From Nyssa sinensis (lineage: Eukaryota > Streptophyta > Magnoliopsida > Cornales > Nyssaceae), in assembly GCA_008638375.1 (NCBI GenBank), contig CM018033.1, forward strand, positions 11,200,880 through 11,264,879: a DNA stretch of 64,000 nucleotides, written 5' to 3'. Of the stretch, positions 10,780 through 23,468 are shown piece by piece; the stretch's first letter is position 1; every line of letters begins with the position of its first letter. The position numbers were made by a program, and so were the translations under genes. The notes beneath the pieces are model-generated. The model was given only the letters and a program-made list of their open reading frames with translations, made no database searches and was not told the DNA's origin.

Positions 10780-12480
10780 TTTGTTGGAAGAGGAAGGGGG
10801 CAAACACCAAATCACCTACAACAGCAACTTGATTAGATTCAACGACAATCCGATCAGATGCAAGAATAATTTGTTGCCATGTCCCAAGCTCTGGTTTCAT
10901 TGGCTCAGAATCAGCGAAACAATATCCTTCATCCTCCTCCTACCAACGTTGCTAATGAAAGGGCTCAACCTCGCGCCACCACCATGGGCGAAGGACTTCC
11001 CAACGAGGAGGTCCCCAACATGCAGTCGGTATACTCCCATGGTACCACTCATATAGGAGCCGACCCCTAAACATCAACTACAGTAGGAAAAGAGATGCCC
11101 ACTTTTCACCTAGCTGTCTATTATCAAAGCAAAATGAGAATCCCAACTCCAGCAACCTCGGGGGTCGATCCAATGACACGAGAGTTCCAGCTTCTACTAG
11201 CACCGACTCCTCTAGTCCAAGGAGGGCAATGTCCCCCTACTAATATCGAAAAAGCCCATCCCCTGAATATAGGGGTTGAAGGTACAAGGTAGGGCCAATA
11301 GCAGGGCCCAAATCCGTAACTAGTCCTGCCCAAAGCTCCTCAAAGGACGGAGGAGATAGCAGACTCCATAGAACAAATCGTCTTTACTAGAGGGACCCAT
11401 GCCCCCCCTAGAGCAAGATGAACTAGGAAAGCTGCTTGGGAGGTTCGCCATGCCATTTATCTCTACCATAATGATAGAGGAGCGGCCAAAGAAGTTCATT
11501 GTCTCGAAGTTCACCCTCTATGACGGGTCTGAGGATCCTGGAAACCATCTCTCTCATTATCAGCATACAATGGATTTGCATAGGGCTACTGACACCTTCA
11601 TGTGCCAGAAATTCGTGACAAGCCTCAAAGGTATAGCTCTGAAGTGGTTCACAATCTCCCCTAAGAATCGATCACCAATTTCTACGAGCTCAGTAGGTGG
11701 TTCCTTGATCTTTCTGACTAGCAAAAGTTAAGGAAAGGGCCAGAATTCCTGTTAACTGTAAAACAAGTAAAAGGGGAGTCACTTTGGGAGTATATTGCTC
11801 GCTTTAATATCGAGCTCACAGAGATAACGAACTACAACCTAAGCTTCCTAGTAGCAGCTCTTACCTCTGGTTTAGGCTCTGGACGCTTCTAGGATTCTTT
11901 AATAAATAATCCTTCCGTCGACATGGTGGCACTCATAGAGCGAGCACGAAAATACATAAACCTGGAGGATACAAAAATGTCTTTTCAAAAGGCGAAAGAA
12001 CAGGCTCAAAAAGATGATCACATTCAGAAGAGGGACACTAGTGCAACTAAGAACAAGGTCAGAAGTCCTGATAAGGGGCAGCATCCAAAACCCAAAACAA
12101 TCCTAATTCTAGAAGGTACAAAACTTTCACCCCTCTGAATGCCTCCCTCACTCACATACTCCAGTAGGTACAGACCCGTGAGGACTTGAAGTGGCCAGAG
12201 CCGTTAAAGAGCAATCCCAACACCAGAGATCAAAACAAGTATTGTGATTTCCACAAAGATCACAAGCAAACCACTGACAAATGCAGAACTCTCAAAGAAG
12301 AGATTGAACACTTCCTCAGAAGAAGAAGGTAGCTGCGGGAGTTCATCCGACAGGACGGGAGGCAAAACCCCTATAACGCCAGACCACAACAAAGGAGACA
12401 AGAGTAGAGGCCTGAACAGAGGGAGGCTCAAAACGAGCAATCGCGCCAAAACAATCAAGTCATCTTTGTCCTCCATGCTG
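10780..12480 (+). pseudogene. Decayed Tat/Retand gag
   Basis: Fragments in several frames preserve retroelement Gag. KFTLYDGSEDPGNHLSHY and ALKWFTISP (11502-11670) are the capsid core. After frame changes, VKGESLWEYIARFN and MVALIERARKYINLED continue it to about 12000. A zinc-binding segment YCDFHKDHKQTTDKC followed by LKEEIEHF (about 12238-12320) is the Tat-lineage nucleocapsid motif. Stops and frameshifts, for example at 11729 and 11889, make it non-functional. In a live element this protein assembles the particle that carries element RNA. Confidence 0.8.
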
Positions 12481-12599
12481 ACAACAAGATGACGGGAATG
12501 TCCAACCGAGCTAGGAAGGGGTATGCTTGAAAGGCAAGGACAGAGCCCAATGTACTCTAGATCTCTACCATTGAAAAAGGCTAAAGTCGAGACCACAAA

Positions 12600-13100
12600 T
12601 CCAGTTCTCAGAATTGGATCTTGCTGGGGTACACTATCCTCATAGTGATGCCCTTGTCATCTCATTCAAAATTGCCAATTTTGAGATCAAGAGGGTTCTG
12701 GTGGACATGGGAAGCTTTACCAAAGTGCTGTTCTACGAACCTTTCAAGCATATGAAGCTCAATCCTAGCGACATCAAGGCCACCACTGCCATTATGGCAA
12801 AATTCGATGAGAACCTTAGCACCCTACTAGGCAAAATAGACCTCCTTACCACAATAAGAGAAGGGGACTGTCAAAAGACATTGATCTCAGAGTACATGGT
12901 CCTGGACTCTAAGTCCCCCTACAATTTCATCATCGGGAGGCCTCGGCTCCATCAGATAGGAGCAGTCACCTCGACCCTTCATCAGTGCTTAAAGTATGTT
13001 CATAACGACAAAGTCTTCTCCGTCAAGGGCTGTCACCCAACTGCCCGGGAATGCTATGCTCTTATGCTGAACAATAAAACCTCCAAATAGCAATCATAAC
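12600..13100 (+). pseudogene. Retroelement aspartic protease with altered catalytic triplet
   Basis: A 158-codon frame at 12614-13090 aligns by eye with Tat-lineage protease: FEIKRVLVDMGSFTKVLFY holds the catalytic Asp, and YNFIIGRPRLHQIGAV the distal hydrophobic-Gly motif. The catalytic Asp-Thr-Gly reads Asp-Met-Gly, so activity is unlikely. ARECYALML near the end is the usual exit motif. The next conserved pol residues resume only after the insertion cluster, at about 16612-16702 and then 30299. Confidence 0.8.
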
Positions 13101-13200
13101 ACCCTTATGAAGGAGGAGGTCCTACATCTTCCAGGACCTTCATGAAATAGAGGAATGCCTCTCCGAGATTGATGAGGCATTAAGCCCTAAGGGAAGGGAT

Positions 13201-13666
13201 TGTTATGCCCCGCACATCCGTCCTAGTAAGATATTGTTCACTTTGGGCTTGCGGCCCTCACGGATTTGTTCTTAGCTAGGCTTTCGCCCACCAAAAGGCC
13301 TCTTATTGAGGGGATGTGCGCACACCCCTTATGAATACCTTCACTTCCTCCCCCCAAGCGATGTGGGACTCGGTCACCATCCCACCACCCTCTTCCCCTT
13401 AAGGCTCCACCTCTCCGGAGGCTTGTAGAGGCCTGGCTCATAGCTCACCACACTTCTGGCTGGAGATTGGCTTTGATACCATCTGTCATGCCCCGCACAT
13501 CTGGCCCAGTAAGATATTGTCCGTTTTGGGCTTGCGACCCACAGATTTGTTATTGGCTGGGCTTTTGCCCACCAAAAGGACTTTTACTAAGGGGATGCGT
13601 GCACACCCCTTATGAATACCTTCACTTCCTCCCCCCCCGGCGATGTGGGACTTGGTCACCATCCCA
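13201..13666 (-). mobile_element. TRIM (terminal-repeat retrotransposon in miniature)
   Basis: Two direct repeats of about 184 bp (13201-13384 and 13484-13666) start TGTYATGCCCCGCACATC and end near GGTCACCATCCCA. Read on the minus strand, the 5' LTR (right copy) ends in TGACA and is followed two bases later by TGGTATCAAAGCC, an initiator-methionine tRNA primer site. A polypurine tract (GGGGAAGAGGGTGG) lies just before the 3' LTR (left copy). There is no coding capacity in the ~100-bp internal part. I see no matching target duplication, so one end may have been altered by the adjacent solo LTR. Confidence 0.8.
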
Positions 13667-13672
13667 TTATCT

Positions 13673-16611
13673 TGTCACACCCCAAATTTCCACAAACTCG
13701 AGGAGTGAGTGAAATGAAATAAGAAATGTAAATGGAAGGTCATTAAGGTAGGTTAATTGATTATTCATTCATTTTCCCAATTTTTCCCAAAATTTAAAAT
13801 GAAGACTTGCTAAATGACTTAACCAAAATAGTCTCCGAATGTCACTCAAACATCGCTCCCAATTTATGTTCAAAATAGTTTAAGTCATGTTCAAAAATGA
13901 CTCCCAAAAATGGCCCCAAGGTCTCTCTAAACATGCCTTGAAATAATGGCCCAAATGGGCCCCAAATGCCCTAGGACATAGGCTAAGAATGGTTCAAAAA
14001 GTCCACCAAAAATTATCAAAGGAAGTGACCAAATATGGCCTATGAGAGTGGCCAAACATAACTCAATAGGGAGGCAAACATAGCCCAAAAAGCTAACCAA
14101 AAATAGCCCAAAAGGGTGGCCAAACATGGCCCAAAGATTGGCCAAACATAGCCCAATATGGTGCCCAAACATGGCTCAAAAAGGTGGCCAAATGGTGGTG
14201 TCAAGGGGCAAAGGTTGGGTGCCCAAAGGGGCTGTCAAGCAACAGGATGGGCTGCAGCACGCTGGGCATGCAAGGGCAGCAGGCAGGCGCGGGTGGCTGC
14301 GGGCTAGGCTGCTCTGTTTTTCTACATTTTCATTGTAGCAACTGAGGCTGATTTTTTCATTTTTTTGCAGAAACACTGTAGCAACTGCAGCTGAATTTCT
14401 CAATTTTCCTAATTTTTTTCAAAGTTTTGAAGGCTACTTTTTTTTTTCACTTTTTAGCCCACTTCTTCAAGACTTTTAACTTCCACTTTTGGCCACTTTT
14501 CTCACCTATTTAAATAGTGTTTTACACACTTAATTTTTTCCTTAATTTCACAAAATTTTTGACATAACCTCCTTTGCTTTCTACACATTTTTTCACCTAA
14601 TATTCATGATACATTATACAATTAAGGGTTTGTACATTCCATCCTCACTCGATGGCCACAATCTCATAGAAATTAAATATACATCATTTAATTATACAAT
14701 CCATCGTACATACAAATGTACTTGAACTTAAAGGTCACAAGCTTCATATTCATTAGAATATATAAGGTCTTTTACATTGTTTTCATAATACACAAAATTT
14801 TTACAAGTTCATTTCATATGGCTTACGGCTTATGCCCTTATACAACTCAAAAAATGCCCCATGGGCCAAAAATCCTCCGTGGTCCATTTCTCCTCCGCTC
14901 TTCAAGACTTCATCAAGTCTCAAGTACCGAGAGCCTCATCTGTAATATGATATCCCACGAGGGGTTAGCTCAACTGCTAGTATGACATAATATTAATGCA
15001 AGGAACAAGATTTAAGGCGTGGCATGTGCAAGTGTACATTTAGAAGCTATAACCCTCCGATCCCCCAATGCTATGCAATATCAATATTCATGACACACCC
15101 ATGCAACTCAATGCCACACCCATGTCTCGCTTCACGTCCCTTTCCCGTTGGACATGAGTACCAATCGTATGTCTCAGGTCATAGTCTGTCCCCGTTGGAA
15201 TGAGTACCAATGGCCAATTTTGAGTTTTTTTACCACAAGATCTACACCCTCATAATGCATAGCACCAAAGTGCTCAACCCACACCATGTTTTCAAAGAAT
15301 CACGATATGCTAATATGCCTTGATTTTTCTATGCAATTTTCAATGAGACAATTCATCAAATATATGGTATTCACCTTAAGTCATGCATTACACCCAAAGT
15401 AATTCATAACTTCCAAATCCCAAAACTCCTTCTACATGAGCATATGCTATATTCCATCCATTTCAACATATGCTCAAGTCACATATTCATCACCTTACAA
15501 ATTCACAAAGAACACATAATTTCAAAAAGCATCAATGCATCAAATAATCATATCTTCCAAACACAAGATCTATCTACATGAATATAAGCCACCATGTAAT
15601 AATTTAAACATATATTCAAGTTACATGTTCATCATTTCAACAAATTCTCAAAGATCACATAATGCATAAAATACTAACACATTGAATAAATCATAATTTT
15701 TCAACTACAAGATTTTGTTTACATGAATATAAGCTAGAATACAATAAATTTCACATATAATATGGTTCATGTTTATCACTTTTCCAAATTCCCAAAGAAT
15801 GCATAAGTACATAAACAACCAACTCTAGGTTTTCAAAGCAACTACATCCTAAGTGACTTTCTAACAACAAATAAACATATAAATCATTCAATCAACTTAT
15901 AAAACACTCCTAAACTTAATCATATTCCTTACTTAGCAAAATATCATACCTAGATGGGTTTTTCTCAACCTTAAGGAGTTGTGTTCGCTGTGCAGCCAAA
16001 CCAATTAGTGAGAATGTAGCCCTTGATGTGGGGAACAACTTCCTAAAAGGAAGTCTTGTGAAAATTCAAGCCTAGAAGTGTGTTTTAGAAGCTTGAAAAT
16101 TGGAAAACCTAGGTTTTCTCTTCATTTTTCTCCCATGCACGGCTGCTACTGCTTCTCCAGACCATTTCTGTGATTGTTTTACACTAAGTGCTATATTTAT
16201 AGTCAAAGGGCTAAGGGGACAAAATGACCCTTTTGCCCTTAATGAGTTCAGGACCCCGTTACATTACAACCCGTCCCAAAACGCCTCAATTCGATATTTT
16301 GTTTTAGCGAAAGTCCTTAAAATTATTTAAATGAAATTCTTCAAAAAAGTTATTTTCGCCTGTGGTCGGGTTTGGCCGATTCCACTAGGGATGCCCTTTT
16401 GGTCCAATTTTTCAAACTGCATCTGAATAGGCTCAAATTCTCACAAGAGGTGTATTTTAACATTCTAACCATATCTCTCTTTTATGGCATACTCTAAATA
16501 TGCTCCTAAACACGACTTATGTCTAAATGATGCATGTATAAACGTCCTACTAGCGAAAATCGAATGAATAGTGCCCTACCGGCAAAAATAAAAATTTACC
16601 CTGATTTTTCA
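13673..16611 (-). mobile_element. Solo LTR, Gypsy chromovirus-type
   Basis: The plus strand reads TGTCACACCCCAAATTTCC...TTTTTCA, so the minus-strand element starts TGAAAAATCAGGG and ends GGGGTGTGACA. Flanks are tatct (13668-13672) and gatct (16612-16616), a 5-bp duplication with one mismatch. Its body is clearly homologous, inverted, to the solo LTR at 23469-26915: shared segments include 'catcctcactcgatggccac' and 'atgcaactcaatgccacacc'. There is no coding domain, and no second LTR or internal region is present. Confidence 0.7.
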
Positions 16612-16702
16612 GATCTCTATAGGGACAGCATGGCCAAACCTATGAAGGAACCCATCAAGGTTCTCGTCATCACTAGAGGGGGAGAACGATATCTACACAT
16701 TG

Positions 16703-18405
16703 TGTAATGATTCAAAAAATTATGAAGGAATTTTTTTTCTTTATTTTTTTATTATAATGGTACTTTGAATTAATTCAATATGAAATGTTCATCATATGAG
16801 GGTGGTGGAGAAGGGTAAAGTGCTTATAATATCATTTTAGACCTCGTGAGCAATTTTGAACGAAATCAAAGATAGTGCAAAAACCAAGCTTAAAACCAAG
16901 CCTAGTGGGCCTGTAAATTTTTCCAACACCCAAAAGTTTTTTTTCAGTCAAAACACATTCTACAATTATTTAAATCACTTTTCTAAAACACAATTTCAAT
17001 TTTCCGATTTAAGAAATGAAAACAAGCATTTTATCAGTTTTGACCCACTTAAAGGCATTTTCATAATTTCACCATTGAAACAATATAAATATATGCCTTG
17101 GCTGTGAGAAGTGATTTGAAATGGAAGGGGATTTCATACCTAGAGGAGCAGAGAGATTTTCCTTCATTTGTGGTTAGGGTTTCAAGTTAAATCCTTCCAA
17201 ACAACAAGATAGATTACTTCATTGGACTCCGGAGTCTTCTGAAAAATTATTCAGGACAACAAGGGTTGCGATTGCCACCAAACAATATTCAATTCCAAGG
17301 TGTTTTGGTCATCCAAAACTAGGAAAATTCTGAGTTTTTCAAGAAGGTATGAAAATTTCTAGAACTAGTAAATTTAAGTGTTTACTTGTATGTTTTATAT
17401 GTTCATGTGATGAAATGTGAGTATTATTGCTTAAAGATTTAAAATGAAGTTATTTGGATAGTGCTTGAAAAATTGCATGAAAGGAAAGAAAATGGTGATA
17501 CATGGTGTTGTGTTGTATTTTCATAATGTTGATTATAGAAATCATGCTTGTATGCCTATAAAATATTATGAAATCATTTGAATGATGTTTAATAAGTAAA
17601 TTGTGTTGAAATTCTCGTGTTAAAATTTTGGAAATGGGTGAATTGTGTTGAAATTATCATGTTGGAATTATTAAAACTTTGCACACATGAGTGGGTATGT
17701 GTGTGAATGGTGGAGTTAGAGGGTTACTTGTGAGCCGTGCGGTATAAACATACCAAAAAATAAGACATGTGTGGGTTAGAGGGTTACTTGTGAGCCGTGT
17801 AGTATAAATATAGAGGAAAACAAGACATGTGTGGGTTAGAGTGTTACTTGTGAGTCGTGCGGTATAAATGTACCCAAAAAAAGACGTGTGGGTGAGTTGT
17901 GATATGGTGAATTTGAATATGCAATTTCATTGTAGAATGAAATTATGGACTTGGAATGTACTTTGATGTTCATTGTTATACAATTGGATATCGTGGATGA
18001 ATTGTGGAAGTTTGGACATGAATTATGCATGATTATGTTTTGAAATAAAATTAGAAGGTAAATTGTCATCTCATTTATATATGTTGTTCACAAGCACAAG
18101 GGCAAACACATGGTTTACTTTTATTAGACTTTTCTATATTGGGCCTTTATGCTCACCCTATACGAGATAAAATTTTCAGATAATCCGGGAGACCTGGGAC
18201 TTGATGAAGCCTAAAGGGAGGTCATAAGGAAATTTTGACAGATTTGAAGACTTGTGGCCCTTAGGGAATGTTTAAACTCTAAGAGGTATATGTTTTGTAC
18301 GGGCATAAGCCCTTCACATTTCACATTGAACCCATCGGGTTCTTATATTTGTAATTCAGGGGCTAAGCCCACAAGATTGAAAATTTTTGAAAACAAGTAT
18401 CTTGA

Positions 18406-18440
<35 letters not shown>

Positions 18441-19492
18441 TGTGAGGATGAGGTATGTTTCATTAAAATGTTAAAATTCTTGATTTTGTTGGATAGAAAA
18501 GTAATAAATGTAAGCTTCTCACTTTTTATAGAAAGTGTAGCAGAAAACAGCCTCTTAAAGAGGTTATAGAATTATCTATACTTGGATTTATAAATTAAAA
18601 TTTTGCGACAAGAAAGATATATGCCTTATCTCTCTAATGAAACAAGAATGAACCCTTTTGAAGTTAAATTGAGAGAGTCATTGGAATTTTTTCAAAACTG
18701 ATAAATATCTAACCTTTTGTCACGGAATACAATGCACAGGTCTCTGTAGGAATCCTTTTTGAGTGATTCCAATTTCTGGAAATACTAGACTCATAATGCA
18801 TGCTACTGTAAAAATTGCATTTGATTTGGACATTTGGTTTGAGAGTTATGAATTTTTAAAGTAAGGTTACATGTACTGAATTTTTGTAGAAATGTATTTA
18901 ATAGGACTTTGTGATGAGAATGGCTATTGAAATTGATTATTAGGTGATTTGGAGGTTGTTGTAATATGGTTGATAGGGAATACGAATAGGTTATGCCAAA
19001 ATTTTGTAAAAATGGGAAAATTTGGTTGAGGGGCAAAATTTTGTAAAAATGGACAAACTTGGTTTGGCCCCTCCCCTATACACTTACGCTCGTGCACCCC
19101 ACACCGCCCGCGCTCACACCCCTCGCCTCGCGCGCCCCACGTGCTAGCGCCATACCCCATGCCGTGCCATGTCGCTTCGTGCCTTGCCCAGCGCTGGTGC
19201 ATGGGCACGTGAACTGAGTTCATGTTTGGAGAATAAGTGAAACCAATTTAACCATTGTTTTAGCCATGTTAGACTAATAAATGGGTTATAATTAGGCAAA
19301 TGCCTTGGGCTATTCTTGAATGGCTTTTGGCAAAGTTTCAACCAAATTTTATTTTGATTACTTTGGGGTGATCAAGGCATCACTCGGAATATACCTAGCC
19401 TTAAGAAAAGATTAATAAGTGAATAGTAAGTTAGTTCTTTTAAAATAACCCTTTAAGTCACCCCTCGGGTTTTGAAAATCTGGGATGTGACA
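16703..19492 (+). repeat. 5' LTR of the Tekay-like element
   Basis: About 2,790 bp and collinear with 27495-30298. Both contain a three-unit ~61-bp tandem repeat (17713-17895 here, about 28531-28715 in the partner) with 'gggttacttgtgagccgtgc', and a TG/TA microsatellite (18407-18440). The end GGGATGTGACA abuts the primer-binding site. Confidence 0.9.
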
Positions 19493-19495
19493 ACT

Positions 19496-19509
19496 TGGTA
19501 TCAGAGCTC
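19496..19509 (+). other. Primer-binding site, initiator tRNA-Met type
   Basis: TGGTATCAGAGCTC lies three bases after the LTR end. It matches the complement of the 3' end of plant initiator tRNA-Met, the usual first-strand primer for chromoviruses. Confidence 0.9.
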
Positions 19510-19904
19510 TAGTTTGAGAATACCTAGCAACAATGGGGTGTTGTTGAGCACTATTGGACCCTAGTGAAAATGGTGTGACTTAGTATGAACTGTCGGTACT
19601 ATGTGATGAGACCTTGTACGTTATGTGGCTATTTATACTTGACGCATCACACGTTGTGATTACGTGTTAGTTAATGCTATCCTATGATACATGCTTAGAT
19701 GATTTGGTGCAATGAGGTGCATGATATGGGTAATGTGCATATTGGCATGACCGTATGTGATAACTTGGTATAGGTTTACGTACATGATAGATTGATGCTT
19801 GTTTACCTTCATGGTATCATGTAGCATTATAGGAGAATGCCATGGGATGTGGAATACATTAGATATGTAAAAGCTAAATTTCTAAATAATAGTTGTTCCT
19901 ATTA

Positions 19905-20080
19905 TGGGATGTCATCCAAAACACTAGATTGAGGCAAAGTAGGTCGAGGGAGAGGTAGAACTTTAGTTCTCGAACCTCTATCAACCCCGGCAGCCCTGAT
20001 TGACGTCAGATCTAGGATCTAATGCCTTGGAACACTGGATAGAGTTTAGACCTCAAGTTAGTTGGGCTAGTTGAATACTA
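19905..20080 (+). pseudogene. Remnant of chromovirus gag N-terminus
   Basis: A short stretch translates, with stops, to a start resembling the arginine/glycine-rich beginning of Tekay-type gag (VGRGRGRT) at the expected distance from the primer-binding site. No capsid or zinc-knuckle sequence follows. Evidence is position plus composition. Confidence 0.4.
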
Positions 20081-22078
20081 GCATAACTTGGGCATACATA
20101 TATTGCATTGCTTAAATAGATTTTTTCTTGCCAAAGACTGTGTTTGAATTGGGTGAAAACTTGTTATTTGTTTATTGTAAACAATGGGTGAAGGTGGTTG
20201 ACATGAGTTTTATAAGTTATGATTAAGCAAGTATGTTTACAGGATTTGTTAGGTTATCAGGTGATGATTGATGATCTCTTGTCTTAGCAGAATTGTATAA
20301 ACATGAATAGTTTAAAAATATTGATGTGGATTAATCCAAGTTATGATGTAATTAAATTTTAATTTCGTGCTTAGGGTGAATATTAATAAGTTCAAGTGAT
20401 GTAACTTTGAAAATTAGGGGTTGTAATGAATCCTTCATTGAATTGGAATATCTTATATTGTGGTGGACTGTGGAGGTAACCTAGAAATGAATACTATCAT
20501 CTCACGTAATCCTATAAGATGATCGATACTAGTTATGATAAGAATAATGGGTTGATTAAATGAACTTATGAATATAAGTCTTGTGAAAATAATGAGTTGC
20601 TTAAATTGGGTCAAATTGAGGTGTGAATTATAAACTTAGTTCTAGCATAGTTTATAAGATTGATTACATAATTATGATTGAATGAAGGGTAAATATTGAT
20701 TGTTACTTTAGAAAAAATTGTGTATGAGGTTAAGAGTTGGATGATATAAATTTTTGAATATGAGTCTTGTATTTAAGATGCGAATTGTGTGAATATACTT
20801 GGGGTAAAAAGAAAAATATATATATATATATATATATATATTGTGGTTGAGGCATTAGAAAAACCAAAGAAGAAAGGGGGTATGTACAAACATGAGATTT
20901 GTATTGCAATATAAGAACTTGGATTATTATATAACTTATAAGTGAATGGTGATTTTCACTTGTCATTTTAGAAATATATGGGTAAAAGTTATAATTGGTT
21001 TAGATAAAGTTATAAATGATTGTATTGTCTGGACCTAGATAATAAATATTATATTCGGGAGATTGTTTATTTTATTTGGGGGCTTGTGATGGTTGCCTTG
21101 TTCTACCACTGTATAATTCACCAAGTTGGGGTGGGGTGGTATCGGTAGTGTTACCACCAGTTGTGTGTGAGTTTCAGATATCTTTCTAGAAGACTTACTT
21201 GATTAAGTGTTGCATAATTTGGTTTAATCATGATGCATGTTGTGTGCTTATATCTGTTGGTATGCCTAACTACTTGATGAAGTGAACAAAATACCTAATA
21301 GGATAGGTATGTGTATAAATAACATAATATGCTTAACATGCTCATAGTTTAAATCGACTTTTGTATTTTTGAATTACTTGAAAAATGATAAAATTATGAG
21401 GACATGAATAGTTGATTAAAAACTTATATATATACATGAAGTATGTGTTGAGTATGTTCTTGTTTGAAATATGTATATAGATTATTTTGGGTTAGTATAC
21501 ATGATTGCGTGCTTAAGATCTATTCCTTCATGAATATATAGTGTATAATGGCCATGTTATGTATATATGAATGGTTGAATGAATGTTGCCTGTTATAAGC
21601 GTATGACATAAAGTGTATATCCTAGTTTATAAACCCATGTGGTTAGGATCACTTGTAATTGTACTATGAATATACCGAACCGGTATTAAGTCTTGAGTTA
21701 CAAGTGTATGGAATGACCAATCCATCACCTAGTAACAAAAGAAGTCGTGATCCATGAAAGGTTATCACCTCGTTATATATAGGAAAAAGGTAAAAGATAC
21801 TTAATAAGACGATTGAATGCAGCAATGAAAAGAAATTAATTAATGGGAACTTGCATGAGTATGTACCCAATACATGATGGAACCGTAATACATATTTAGT
21901 ATATGCATGAAAAATTAATATATATGGTATGATAAGTTTGTCATGGCTTGATTGGTTTATTGTATGTGTTAAATATAAGATTTTTACTTAATGTATGCAT
22001 AAGGTACATGGATATAAATAAAATATGTCTTATATCAATATTGTTGACGAAAGTAGAAACAAATCATGTTTATGTATA

Positions 22079-22117
<39 letters not shown>

Positions 22118-23463
22118 TTAGGTATGAATACCTAGAGATGAATTGATTATATGGTTTAGTTACCGTCTAGGTACGTCATAAGGATAAATCATATAAGTTT
22201 ACTTATAGTGGATGAAATGCATCTATTGCATGTTTTCTTTTCGTGATACATGTGATGAAAATATGGTGCTTAAGAGCATGGATTGCTAGAAATGTTTTAA
22301 TTTGATGGCATGTATATATCTTGACTATTGTGTTGATAGAGTATTTTGAATTTTTTGATTTGTATGACACATATAGTGCATATTTTGTTTTCATAACACC
22401 TATGGATTGGTTACATGTGTACTTGCATGGTTATATTGCATTTTGGAGCATATAATTGGATAATACATGAAATTGAAAGCTTGAAAGTTTAAAAATATGA
22501 AGATGGAAAACTTTTAATAATATATGGTATGAATGGAAATGAATTATACTAAGATGAAATAGTTGAGATGAATAAGAAAAGGTAGAGATGAATGTTTGAC
22601 GTTACTTTGTATATGTGAGAATTTATATAGAATATACCTTGGATACAATGTAAAAGATTTTAATCATTCTTTGATGAATTAGATCGTTGAATCATTAGTT
22701 GATTGAGAAAAAAATGATCGTGTTGTTTGATATAAAGAATGAATTGTGAATGGCATGGTTAGGTCAAGCTTGTGATGAGTATGATTTTAAATTTTTGCTT
22801 AACATATAATTTGGGAATGAAAATTTTAATTTGAAAATGGAATGATCATATGAAAGTTCAATGACTTCTAAACAGAAATGGTAAATTATTGTTAATGTTG
22901 GGGTTATGATTTACTGCCAATATTGGTGGATACTCTTGAAATGTAAGATTAGTTAGAGATAGTATGTCTTGGGGAATGAAGTGACTTATAGATATGAATA
23001 TTGAACCGTGGTTGGCTATTGAGAATTATGATAGTGAATTTGATGGCTTTTGACGTTTAGTGGATTATAAAAATTTGTAAATTTTGTTATGACCGTTTTC
23101 AATTGTGGCCATATGGTGGTTGGATTGATCTTCAAGGGTGAGGTTTTCTATTATATTTCTTTGATGATAGAAGTCAATTGGTTAGTAGGGCTTATGCATG
23201 CTTGTTTTGTTTTTCCCTAGTTGATAGATGATAGATTATAATCATAAATTCATGTGATGAGTGAACACTAATAGTGATGAATTGATTTGGGACATTCTGA
23301 TGATTCACTTGAGAAATTACTATTGTAAAGAGAGTGAATTCTTTATAGAATGTTTTGGTAATGTATCTTATGGTGATTATGAAATTATATGTAGAGATTT
23401 GAAAAAAAAAAAAAAAAAAGCCACGATATATGTGTTATATATATATATATTCAATATATTATA
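20081..23463. other. Decayed internal region of the Tekay-like element
   Basis: This is very AT-rich, with many stops in all frames and TA/TG microsatellites (20816-20840, 22078-22118). I recognise no protease, RT, RNase H or integrase core. It is either replaced sequence of a non-autonomous derivative or degraded beyond recognition by eye. Confidence 0.5.
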
Positions 23464-23468
23464 TTATA

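Noticed and set aside
11899..12084. Antisense frames opposite the Retand gag and protease (also 12204-12596)
   Set aside because: Shadows of the degraded gag reading; no independent homology.
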